64,000 nt of DNA, from positions 1-64,000 of the forward strand of contig JAGXRD010000081.1 in assembly GCA_018336035.1 (NCBI GenBank), given 5' to 3'. Within the stretch, counting starts at the first letter, position 1. Each line of letters opens with the position of its first letter. The DNA comes from Alphaproteobacteria bacterium. GTDB lineage: Bacteria > Pseudomonadota > Alphaproteobacteria > Ferrovibrionales > Ferrovibrionaceae. A program made the position numbers and the translations under genes. Shown here one piece after another: positions 56,994 through 64,000 of the stretch. The notes below the pieces were generated by a model that was not told the origin of the DNA, searched no databases, and saw only the letters and a list, made by a program, of their open reading frames with translations.

Positions 56994-59315
56994 ATGGCGC
57001 TGAGCTTTGCATCGCTGATCGGATCGCCGCGTCGCCGTGCCGCCTGGCTGCTGGCCGAGGCGAGCCCCTTTGCGCGCGCCATCACGCGCGGCCACGAGCT
57101 GCTGGCCGACAACACCAATTACCGCGTGCTGGCGGCGCGGCTGGGCAACGAGGGCGGCCATGCCCCCGATGTGCTGCTCGGTCGCGAGATCGGCAATGCC
57201 GAGATCATCGCGCGGCTCCAGAGTTTGCTGCCGCTCGGCCGTGCCGTGCAGGAAGACATTGCCGTCCATACCGCGGCCGGCGTGGTGTCGCTCCGGGTTA
57301 CCGCGATGCAGGCGCCGGGCTCGATCTCGGGCGGGCGCAGCTGGGTGATCTGGGATATCCAGGAAGTGGCCGACAATGCCGCGGCCCTGGTGGCGGTGCG
57401 CCAGCAGCGCGACGAACTCGCGGCCTTTATCGACAACGCGCCGGTCGGGCTTTATTCGGTGGCGCCCGATGGCCGCTTCCTGTTTGCCAATCGCACTTTT
57501 GCGGCCTGGCTCGACGGCGTGCCGGAACAGCTGGTCGGCAGCGATCTGCTGCTCGCAGATGTGCTGAGCCATGCCGAGGCGCGCGAGAACGAGGCGATGA
57601 CGCCGGACTGGCCGGGTGGCGAGGCCAAGCTGCGCTCGCTGCCCGCCGAACATGGCGCCGACCCCGGCCATGCCGCGCGGCTGCGTCTGGTCAGCGTCAG
57701 CCAGACCGTCGTGCCGGATGCCGACGGCAATCCGCTGCGCTACAGCGCGGTGGTGCATGATCTCGGGCTCGAATTGCGGCAGCGCGGCACACTGCGTCCG
57801 GTCGAGGCCGAGTTCCGCCGCTTCTTCGACCAGGCGCCGATCGGCATCCTGGTGCTCGATTCTTCCGGTACGATCCGCGAGGCCAATGCCGCCTTCGCCC
57901 AGCTCTGCGGCCGCGACGACTGGCTCGGCCAGCGGCTTGCGGCATTGGTACGGGAAGAAGATGCGCTGGCGCTGGCGCGGCATCTGGTGGCGCTGCGGCG
58001 TGGCGAAATCTTCAGCCGCGCGCTGGAAGTGCGTCTTGCCGGCCCGCGCGAACGCGTGGTGGAAGTGTTCGCTGCATCTTCGGCCGAGCGCGAGGACGGG
58101 CAGTCGGCGCAGCTGGTCTATCTGGTCGACACCACGGACCAGCGCAGCCTGCAGACCCAGTTCCATCAGAGCCAGAAGATGCAGGCGGTGGGGCAGCTTG
58201 CCGGCGGCATCGCACATGACTTCAACAACCTGCTCACCGCGATGATCGGTTTCTGCGACCTGCTGCTGCAGCGGCACCAGCCGGGCGACCAGTCTTTCGC
58301 CGACATCATGCAGATCAAGCAGAATGCCAGCCGCGCCGCCAACCTGGTGCGCCAGCTGCTGGCGTTTTCGCGCCAGCAGACGCTGGTGCCCAAGGTGCTG
58401 GATATCACCGACGTGCTGGCCGATCTGCGCAACCTGATCGGCCGCCTGATTGGCGAGACCATCACGCTGAAAATGGTGCATGGCCGCGACCTCGGCCTGG
58501 TCAAGGTCGATCAGGGCCAGCTTGAGCAGGTGATCATCAATCTGGCGGTGAATGCGCGCGATGCCATGGCCGATGGCGGCGAACTGAAAATCCGCACGCG
58601 CAATCATGCGGTCGAGCAGCCGACCCAGCTGGGCGCCGAAATCATTCCGGCCGGCGATTATGTGGCCATCGAGGTCACCGATACCGGCCACGGTATCGCG
58701 CCGGAGAACATGGCCAAAATTTTCGATCCCTTCTTCACCACCAAGGTCGTGGGTGCGGGCACCGGTCTTGGCCTCTCCACCGTCTACGGCATCATCAAGC
58801 AGACCGGCGGCTTCATCCATGTGGTGAGCGAGCCGGGCGAGGGCGCCTGCTTCCGGCTGTATCTGCCGCGGCACCGCCCCAGCGGCGAGGACCTTTCCGT
58901 CGCGCGCGAAGATGCGCGACCCGACAGCCGTGACCTGACCGGCCAGGGCCTGGTGCTGCTGGTGGAAGATGAAGATGCCGTGCGCGCCTTTGCCGCCCGC
59001 GCGCTGCGCAACAAGGGCTATACGGTCATCGAGGCCGCCTCGGGCGAACAGGCGCTGGCCCTGCCGCCTGAACAGCTCGACCGGGTCGAGCTGCTGATTT
59101 CCGACGTCGTGATGCCCAATCTCGACGGCCCGACCCTGGCCGCCCAGCTGCGCAGCCGCCGGCCGGATTTGAAAATCCTGTTTATCTCCGGTTACGCTGA
59201 GGACAGCTTACGCACCAATATGGCGAAGTCGGCCGATGTAAATTTCCTTCCCAAGCCATTTTCGCTCGCCCAGCTGGCGGGGAAGGTCAAGGAAGTCATG
59301 GACGGCGCCAATTGA
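56994..59315 (+). CDS. cckA: CckA-like PAS hybrid histidine kinase without transmembrane segments
   Basis: A 773-residue kinase with two PAS-like domains (about 130-250 and 275-385), a HisKA domain with H408 in 'GGIAHDFNNLLTAM', an HATPase domain ('NLAVNARDAMADGG', 'DTGHGIAPENMAKIFDPFF', 'GTGLGLSTVYGI') and a C-terminal receiver with D704 (LISDVVMPNLDG). The sequence around the His is the CckA hallmark. CckA phosphorylates ChpT, which feeds CtrA and controls cell cycle and motility. Caulobacter CckA has N-terminal TM helices; here no hydrophobic segment is visible. Its place after flhB supports the link with flagellar control. Confidence 0.85.
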   Translation: MALSFASLIGSPRRRAAWLLAEASPFARAITRGHELLADNTNYRVLAARLGNEGGHAPDVLLGREIGNAEIIARLQSLLPLGRAVQEDIAVHTAAGVVSLRVTAMQAPGSISGGRSWVIWDIQEVADNAAALVAVRQQRDELAAFIDNAPVGLYSVAPDGRFLFANRTFAAWLDGVPEQLVGSDLLLADVLSHAEARENEAMTPDWPGGEAKLRSLPAEHGADPGHAARLRLVSVSQTVVPDADGNPLRYSAVVHDLGLELRQRGTLRPVEAEFRRFFDQAPIGILVLDSSGTIREANAAFAQLCGRDDWLGQRLAALVREEDALALARHLVALRRGEIFSRALEVRLAGPRERVVEVFAASSAEREDGQSAQLVYLVDTTDQRSLQTQFHQSQKMQAVGQLAGGIAHDFNNLLTAMIGFCDLLLQRHQPGDQSFADIMQIKQNASRAANLVRQLLAFSRQQTLVPKVLDITDVLADLRNLIGRLIGETITLKMVHGRDLGLVKVDQGQLEQVIINLAVNARDAMADGGELKIRTRNHAVEQPTQLGAEIIPAGDYVAIEVTDTGHGIAPENMAKIFDPFFTTKVVGAGTGLGLSTVYGIIKQTGGFIHVVSEPGEGACFRLYLPRHRPSGEDLSVAREDARPDSRDLTGQGLVLLVEDEDAVRAFAARALRNKGYTVIEAASGEQALALPPEQLDRVELLISDVVMPNLDGPTLAAQLRSRRPDLKILFISGYAEDSLRTNMAKSADVNFLPKPFSLAQLAGKVKEVMDGAN

Positions 59316-59427
59316 AAAACCGCGAATAGCAAGGGATTTGGGGATATAATCGCCCTGCGAGTGTCCAATCGTTAACGAGAGCACCCGGACTGCTTGCGTA
59401 AAACTGTGGAAAGATCAAAGTTTTTCA

Positions 59428-59443
59428 TGGTTTTTGCCTTGCA
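59428..59443 (+). promoter_or_regulatory. Candidate sigma-54 promoter upstream of the octad-repeat gene
   Basis: TGGTTTTTGCCTTGCA has exact GG-N10-GC spacing and a perfect TTGCA -12 box; the -24 box keeps TGG only. The predicted start near 59454 gives a leader of about 100 bases to the GTG at 59552. The rest of the 236-base gap is otherwise ordinary. Confidence 0.4.
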
Positions 59444-59470
59444 TTAGTGCAATTCTCCAACCCACCAGAA

Positions 59471-59490
59471 TCGCCGCAGAGTTGCGGCGA
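59471..59490 (+). repeat. Hairpin in the leader of the octad-repeat gene
   Basis: TCGCCGCA-gagt-TGCGGCGA is a perfect 8-base stem with a 4-base loop, 62 bases before the proposed start. No T-tract follows, so it is not a normal terminator. It may regulate translation or stabilise the mRNA. Confidence 0.45.
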
Positions 59491-59551
59491 GGGCAGGCGT
59501 ATATCCGGGGCATAAAGCATCGGTTCGCTTGTGGGGCGGGGACGCTACGGG

Positions 59552-62500
59552 GTGGTTTCGGGGGTCGGTTCTTATTCGGCTGCACAGATTGCAGGCCTGA
59601 CGGCCTCTGCGATCGACGAACTCACTACGTCTGATATCCAGTCGCTGAAGACCTCGCAGATCGCTGCGCTGTCTCAGGACGCCATTCAGTCACTCAACAC
59701 CACGCAGATCGACGCGCTGAAAAGCGCGCAGATCAAGGCGCTCACGCCCACGCAATTGGGCTATTTCACCACCTCGCAGCTTGTCTTCGACGCGTCGCAG
59801 CTTTCAGTCCTGTCCGGTTCGCAGCTGAAGGCGCTGGGCACCACGATCAATTACCTCGATGCAGCCCAGATGGGCGCGCTCAAGGCGTCGCAGATCAAGG
59901 AACTGACCAGCACGCAGATCGCCGGCCTGCGGTCGAGCGATATTGCCGAGCTGACTGTTACGCAGATCAAGGCGCTGAGCAGCACCCAGGTCGCGGCTTT
60001 CGAGACCACGGATCTGAACGCATTCAGCACGGCGCAGTTCCAGGCGCTGGCCGGCACGCAGATCGCCGGTCTGAGCACGACGCAAGTCAGGGCGCTGAGC
60101 ACCTCGCTGGTCGCTGCCCTGAACACGACGCAGACGCGTGGCTTGAGCGTCAGCCAGGTCGCACAGCTGAGTGAAGCCCAGGTCACCGAACTGAGTGGCG
60201 CGTCGATTGCCGCGCTGTCCGGCAACCAACTGAAGGCATTCAGTACCAGCAACCTGAATGCGCTCGATGCGACCCAGATTCGAGCGCTCTCGGCCGGCCA
60301 GATAGCAGCGCTGAGCGAGAGCCAGATAAAGGGCCTGAGGACCACGGACATCGCCGAGCTTGGCGAAGCGCAGCTGAAGGCCATGAGCCCGGCGCAGCTG
60401 CAGTCGTTGACCACGACGAATCTGAACGCGCTCAACACGACGCAAATCCGGTTCCTGGCGCCCAAGCAGATTTCGGCCCTGAGCGCGACGCAGATTGCTG
60501 GCCTGCAGGCCGCCGATGTTGCCGAGATGACCGCCGCGCAGATCAAGGCGCTGACGCCGGCTCAGTTGAAGAATCTCTCAACCACCAGCCTGAATGCGCT
60601 CAGTACCGCACAGGTGCAGGCAATAGGCCCCGCGCAGATACGGTCGCTGACGACCACGCAGGTTGCCGCGCTGAATGTCAGCGATATCGGCGAACTGACC
60701 GCGTCACAGGTCAAGGCGCTGTCGTCGACGCAGCTGCGTGCGCTGACAACCACCAACCTGAATGCATTCAGCGCGGTGCAGGCCCAGGCGCTGACCGGCA
60801 GCCAGATTGCCGCGCTCACCGACACGCAGATTGCGTCGCTCAACGTCAGCGATATCGCCGATCTGACGACTGCGCAGATCAAGGGCCTGACCGCGGGCCA
60901 GGTGGCGGCGTTTGAAACCACCGATCTCAACGCGCTCAGCCCGGCACAGCTCCAGGCGCTGAATGCAAGCCAGATCCGTGCGCTGACCGGGACGCAGATC
61001 CAGTCCCTGACCACGACGGCGATCGCCACCCTGACTGCGGCGCAGGCGAAGGGGTTGACGCCGGATCAGCTCGACGAGTTCAACCAGACCCAGATCCGGG
61101 CGCTGAGCGCTTCGGCCATCAGCGGCCTGACGGCCACCCAGATACGGTCGCTCAGCACGACCAACCTGAATGCGCTCGACGCGACCCAGACCGGGGCGTT
61201 GACCGCAGTCCAGACAAAGGCGCTGACCTCGACCCAGATCGCCAATCTGCGGACGACCGATATCGCCGAACTGACGGCCACCCAGCTCAAGGCCTTCGCC
61301 GGTACGCAGCTGCAGGCGCTGACCACCACGAACCTGAATGCGCTCAATACCACGCAGATGCAGGTTTTCGCCGCATCGCAGCTTGGCGCGCTGACCACGT
61401 CCCAGATTGCCAGCCTGCGCAGCGACGATATCGCCGAGATCGGTGCGTCGCGCATCAAGTCGCTGACGAAGACCCAGCTGCGTAGCCTGACCACGACCAA
61501 TGTAAATGCTCTCAGCGGGGAGCAGATGCGCGCGCTCAGCGGGAACCAGTTCGGGGCGCTGACGGCGACGCAGGTTGCCGGTCTGGGCACGACGGATATC
61601 GCTGAACTCAGTTCGACCCAGATCAAGAGTTTCACGTCGACGCAGTTGCAGGCGCTCAGCACAACCAATCTGAACGCCCTGGATCCGCAGCAGATGCAGG
61701 CGTTGCAGGTGCGGCAGATCCGCATCCTGACCTCGACGCAGCTCGCGTCGCTGACAACGAGCGACATTGGTGAGCTGAGCACGTCGCAGATCAAAGGGCT
61801 GACCGCGACGCAGATCAGCGGCCTGACCTCGACGAACCTGAATGCGCTGTCCACGGCCCAGATTCAGTCGCTGACCATTCCGCAGATCAAGGCGCTGAGC
61901 ATTGCGCAGGTGAAGAACCTGCGCACCAGCGACATGGGCGAATTCACGGTGTCGCAGATCAGGGCGCTGACCACCACGCAGGTCGCCGCGCTCGAGATCG
62001 CCGATATCAATGCCCTCAGCGCCGGTCAGCTCCAGTCGCTCACTGCCCAGCAGGTCAAAGTGCTGAGTCTGACCCAGCTGGGCGGCTTCAATTCCACCCA
62101 GGTGAACAGCCTCACGACCGCACAGCTCAGGGCGATGACCACGGCGCAGCGCAATGCGCTGGGCACCGCCGCCTTTGCCGAACTGACGGCCGAGCAGGTC
62201 AAGGCGCTGACGACCGCGCAGGTCGCCGCGCTGAATGAAACCCAGGTTGGCAGCCTGACCACGACCGCGCTGTCGGCCTTCTCGTCGACGCAGCTCGGCG
62301 CGCTGAATACCTCGGCCCTGAATGCGCTGACCCAGGAACAGGTCCAGGCGCTGGGTACGTCGCAGCTCGCCGGCCTGACCACGACGCAGATCGCCGGCCT
62401 GCGTACCACCGATCTTGGCGAACTGACGACCACGCAGATCGCCGGCCTGACCGCCGCGCAGGTCGGTGCGCTGACCACGACGCAGATTGCCGCGCTGTCC

Positions 62501-64000
62501 CCGACGCAGATCGGCGCGCTGGATGACGACGCGGTCGCCGCCCTGAATGCAACGCAGATCAAGGCGCTGACGACCGCGCAGATCGGTGCGCTGACCACGA
62601 CGCAGATCGCGGCCCTCAGCACCACGGCGGTGGCCGCGCTGTCGACCACGCAGGTGGCGGCGCTGAGCACCACGAACCTCAACGCCTTCAACACGGCGCA
62701 GGCGCAGGCGCTGACCAGCTCGCAGATCGGCGCGCTGACCGGCACGCAGATTGCGGGCCTGCAGCCGGGCGATCTCGGCGAACTCGGCACTGCACAGGTG
62801 CAGGCGCTGACCGCAACGCAGGTCCAGTCGCTGTCGACCGCGCAGGTTCAGTCGCTGACCACGACGCAGATCGCCGGCCTGCGCACCACCGATATTGCCG
62901 AATTCGGCCCGTCGCAGATTGCGGCGCTGACCACCGCGCAGGTCGCGGCGCTCACTGAAAGCCAGATTGCCGGCCTGACGACCACGGCGATTGCCGGCTT
63001 CAGCCCGAGCCAGATTGCAGCGCTCAGCACCTCGGCCGTGAATGCCCTGTCGACCGCGCAGGTGCAGGCACTGACCGCCGCACAGGTGCAGGCGCTGACC
63101 GCGACGCAGATCGATGCTCTCCGTTCTGGCGATATCGCCGAACTGGGCACGACGCAGATCCGTGCCCTGACCGCGACGCAGATCGGCGCGCTGGACGAAA
63201 CCCAGATCGCCGCCCTGAGCACCACCGCCATTGCGGCGCTCAGCACCAGCCAGATCGCGGCGCTCAGCACCACGGCGCTGAATGCGTTCAACACCGCGCA
63301 GGCGCAGGCGCTGTCGGCGACCCAGCTGCAGGCGCTGACCGGCACGCAGATCGATGGCCTGCGCGCCAGCGATCTCGCTGAACTCAACACCACGCAGATC
63401 CGCGCGCTGACCACCACGCAGATCGGTACGCTGGACGAAACCCAGATTGCCGGCCTGAGCACGACGGCCATTGCGGCGCTGACCACCTCTCAGATCGCGG
63501 CGCTCAGCACCTCGGCGCTGAATGCGTTCAATACGTCGCAGGCGCAGGCGCTGACCGCCGATCAGGTCGCGGCGCTGACCAATACGCAGATCAACGGCCT
63601 GCGCGCTGGCGATCTCGCCGAGCTGGGTAGAAGCCAGATCGGTGCGCTGACGGCGATGCAGGTCGGCAATCTCGACACCGCCGACCTGGCGGCGCTGGGC
63701 ACCACCCAGGTGGCCGCACTCAGCACCACGGCGCTGAATGCGCTGTCGACCACGCAGACCCAGTCGCTGGGCACCGGGCAGATTGCGGCGCTGACCACCA
63801 CGCAGATCGCCGGCCTGCGCACCGGCGATATTGCTGAACTGGATACGGCGCAGGTCCAGGCACTGACGGCGGCCCAGGTGCAGGCCCTGACGGCCGAGCA
63901 GGTCCAGGCGCTGAGCGGCACGCAGCTTGCCAGCCTGCGCGCCGAGGATATCGCTGAATTCGGCACCAGCCAGGTCCGCGCACTCACCGCATCGCAGATC
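59552..64000 (+). CDS. Giant octapeptide-repeat protein, 3' end outside the window
   Basis: The plus-strand frame stays open from 59516 to the window end, giving at least 1,483 codons from GTG 59552 ((M)VSGVGSYSAAQIAGL). GTG 59531 is an alternative; the last in-frame stop upstream is TAA 59513-59515 and no ATG lies near. Almost the whole protein is an eight-residue unit, [ST]-T-x-Q-[IV]-x-[AG]-L, as in TTTQIAAL. It is rich in Thr, Ala, Leu, Gln and Ser; I saw no Cys or Trp. No signal peptide is visible. The pattern (Thr/Ser cap, Gln, two hydrophobics i/i+3) could build short stacked helices in a solenoid. I do not recognise the family; a surface, adhesion or extracellular scaffold role is only a guess from size and repetition. 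Confidence 0.85.
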   Translation, partial: MVSGVGSYSAAQIAGLTASAIDELTTSDIQSLKTSQIAALSQDAIQSLNTTQIDALKSAQIKALTPTQLGYFTTSQLVFDASQLSVLSGSQLKALGTTINYLDAAQMGALKASQIKELTSTQIAGLRSSDIAELTVTQIKALSSTQVAAFETTDLNAFSTAQFQALAGTQIAGLSTTQVRALSTSLVAALNTTQTRGLSVSQVAQLSEAQVTELSGASIAALSGNQLKAFSTSNLNALDATQIRALSAGQIAALSESQIKGLRTTDIAELGEAQLKAMSPAQLQSLTTTNLNALNTTQIRFLAPKQISALSATQIAGLQAADVAEMTAAQIKALTPAQLKNLSTTSLNALSTAQVQAIGPAQIRSLTTTQVAALNVSDIGELTASQVKALSSTQLRALTTTNLNAFSAVQAQALTGSQIAALTDTQIASLNVSDIADLTTAQIKGLTAGQVAAFETTDLNALSPAQLQALNASQIRALTGTQIQSLTTTAIATLTAAQAKGLTPDQLDEFNQTQIRALSASAISGLTATQIRSLSTTNLNALDATQTGALTAVQTKALTSTQIANLRTTDIAELTATQLKAFAGTQLQALTTTNLNALNTTQMQVFAASQLGALTTSQIASLRSDDIAEIGASRIKSLTKTQLRSLTTTNVNALSGEQMRALSGNQFGALTATQVAGLGTTDIAELSSTQIKSFTSTQLQALSTTNLNALDPQQMQALQVRQIRILTSTQLASLTTSDIGELSTSQIKGLTATQISGLTSTNLNALSTAQIQSLTIPQIKALSIAQVKNLRTSDMGEFTVSQIRALTTTQVAALEIADINALSAGQLQSLTAQQVKVLSLTQLGGFNSTQVNSLTTAQLRAMTTAQRNALGTAAFAELTAEQVKALTTAQVAALNETQVGSLTTTALSAFSSTQLGALNTSALNALTQEQVQALGTSQLAGLTTTQIAGLRTTDLGELTTTQIAGLTAAQVGALTTTQIAALSPTQIGALDDDAVAALNATQIKALTTAQIGALTTTQIAALSTTAVAALSTTQVAALSTTNLNAFNTAQAQALTSSQIGALTGTQIAGLQPGDLGELGTAQVQALTATQVQSLSTAQVQSLTTTQIAGLRTTDIAEFGPSQIAALTTAQVAALTESQIAGLTTTAIAGFSPSQIAALSTSAVNALSTAQVQALTAAQVQALTATQIDALRSGDIAELGTTQIRALTATQIGALDETQIAALSTTAIAALSTSQIAALSTTALNAFNTAQAQALSATQLQALTGTQIDGLRASDLAELNTTQIRALTTTQIGTLDETQIAGLSTTAIAALTTSQIAALSTSALNAFNTSQAQALTADQVAALTNTQINGLRAGDLAELGRSQIGALTAMQVGNLDTADLAALGTTQVAALSTTALNALSTTQTQSLGTGQIAALTTTQIAGLRTGDIAELDTAQVQALTAAQVQALTAEQVQALSGTQLASLRAEDIAEFGTSQVRALTASQI
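59576..64000 (+). repeat. Tandem 24-bp (octapeptide) repeat array with higher-order periods
   Basis: About 184 in-frame units are visible. Two early units are seven residues long ('TTSQLVF' and 'GTTINYL'); after about 59860 the 24-base register is kept to the window end. Marker octads ending D-[IVLM]-x-[ED]-[LFMI] stand at 60347, 60515, 60683 and 60851, and again at 61259, 61427, 61595, 61763 and 61931, exactly 168 bases (7 octads) apart. Later they stand at 62891, 63131, 63371 and 63611, exactly 240 bases (10 octads) apart. An LNA[LF]-type octad recurs at fixed places between markers. A 20-base word, ACGCAGATCGCCGGCCTGCG, recurs at 62384, 62864 and 63800, so the 3' part looks younger. Confidence 0.95.

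Noticed and set aside
59439-59452. TTGCA-TTAG-TGCAA palindrome as a lux-type box
   Set aside because: Arms are only 5 bp, the length does not fit a 20-bp lux box, and it overlaps the better sigma-54 -12 element; no luxR/luxI gene is present.
61066-62790. Long open frames on the minus strand inside the octad repeat (for example 61066-61854 and 62026-62790)
   Set aside because: They are antisense shadows of a repetitive, stop-poor GC-rich gene. Their predicted proteins are Cys/Val/Ser-rich low-complexity chains with no independent start signals.
59576-64000. Dense direct repeats that could suggest a CRISPR or satellite array
   Set aside because: The unit is 24 bp, in frame and codes for the octapeptide without unique spacers; synonymous changes dominate, which indicates a coding repeat.

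Overview
The window looks like a chromosomal segment of a motile, metabolically versatile alphaproteobacterium. The evidence is high G+C, flagellar genes in the order typical of Caulobacter/Rhodospirillales relatives (including fliX, DUF6468, motE and DUF1217 genes), a DksA of the alphaproteobacterial type, a CckA-like hybrid kinase directly after flhB, and TTAA-N7-TTAA (CtrA-type) boxes. Rhodospirillales-like is my best guess; genus cannot be set from the sequence. No rRNA, tRNA, IS element, integrase or CRISPR array was seen, and no gene-free stretch exceeds 300 bases.

Region 1 (1-10783) is a catabolic cluster. A divergent, truncated aldehyde dehydrogenase is followed by two small proteins, a Rieske oxygenase and its flavin/2Fe-2S reductase, a VOC-type dioxygenase, a nitrate/sulfonate-type ABC importer, an SDR, an IclR regulator, a ThDP enzyme and an aspartate-dehydrogenase-like protein. 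Tight spacing and stop/start overlaps suggest one or two transcripts for import and oxidative breakdown of an aromatic or heterocyclic acid or amine. Region 2 (10803-17884) holds slyX, a luciferase-like monooxygenase, a chloroperoxidase-type hydrolase and a complete branched-chain-amino-acid-type ABC importer.

Region 3 (18008-33422) is one long, almost gapless gene run headed by a GntR/UTRA regulator: a second branched-chain-type ABC importer, an aconitase-family hydratase (two subunits), a PEP mutase/isocitrate-lyase-family lyase, ATP-dependent hydantoinase/oxoprolinase subunits B and A separated by an orphan TctC-type binding protein, an isochorismatase-fold hydrolase with Gly at the usual Cys position, a fumarate-reductase-type flavoprotein and a tautomerase-SnoaL fusion. 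Together they suggest an undescribed route that opens a lactam or imide ring and converts the resulting unsaturated diacid by hydration and C-C cleavage. recQ and a PRC-barrel protein follow.

Region 4 (36094-56971) is a large flagellar block in alternating orientations: flgI-flgJ-flgN (-), fliX and dksA (+), flgF-flgG-flgA-flgH (-), fliL-fliM-DUF6468-motE-DUF1217-cheY-like-TPR (+), flhB-like C-terminal protein-fliO-fliP (-), flgB-flgC-fliE-fliQ-fliR-flhB (+), then the cckA-like gene. The divergent intergenic regions carry sigma-54 -24/-12 elements facing flgI and flgF, palindromes resembling the Caulobacter ftr (FlbD) site at enhancer distance, and CtrA-type boxes. This fits a CtrA > FliX/FlbD/sigma-54 hierarchy.

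Region 5 (59316-64000 and beyond) is the strangest part. An open reading frame of at least 1,483 codons, running off the window, is built almost only of an eight-residue repeat (consensus [ST]-T-x-Q-[IV]-x-[AG]-L). About 184 units are visible, arranged in super-repeats of seven and later ten octads, behind a possible sigma-54 promoter. I do not recognise the family.
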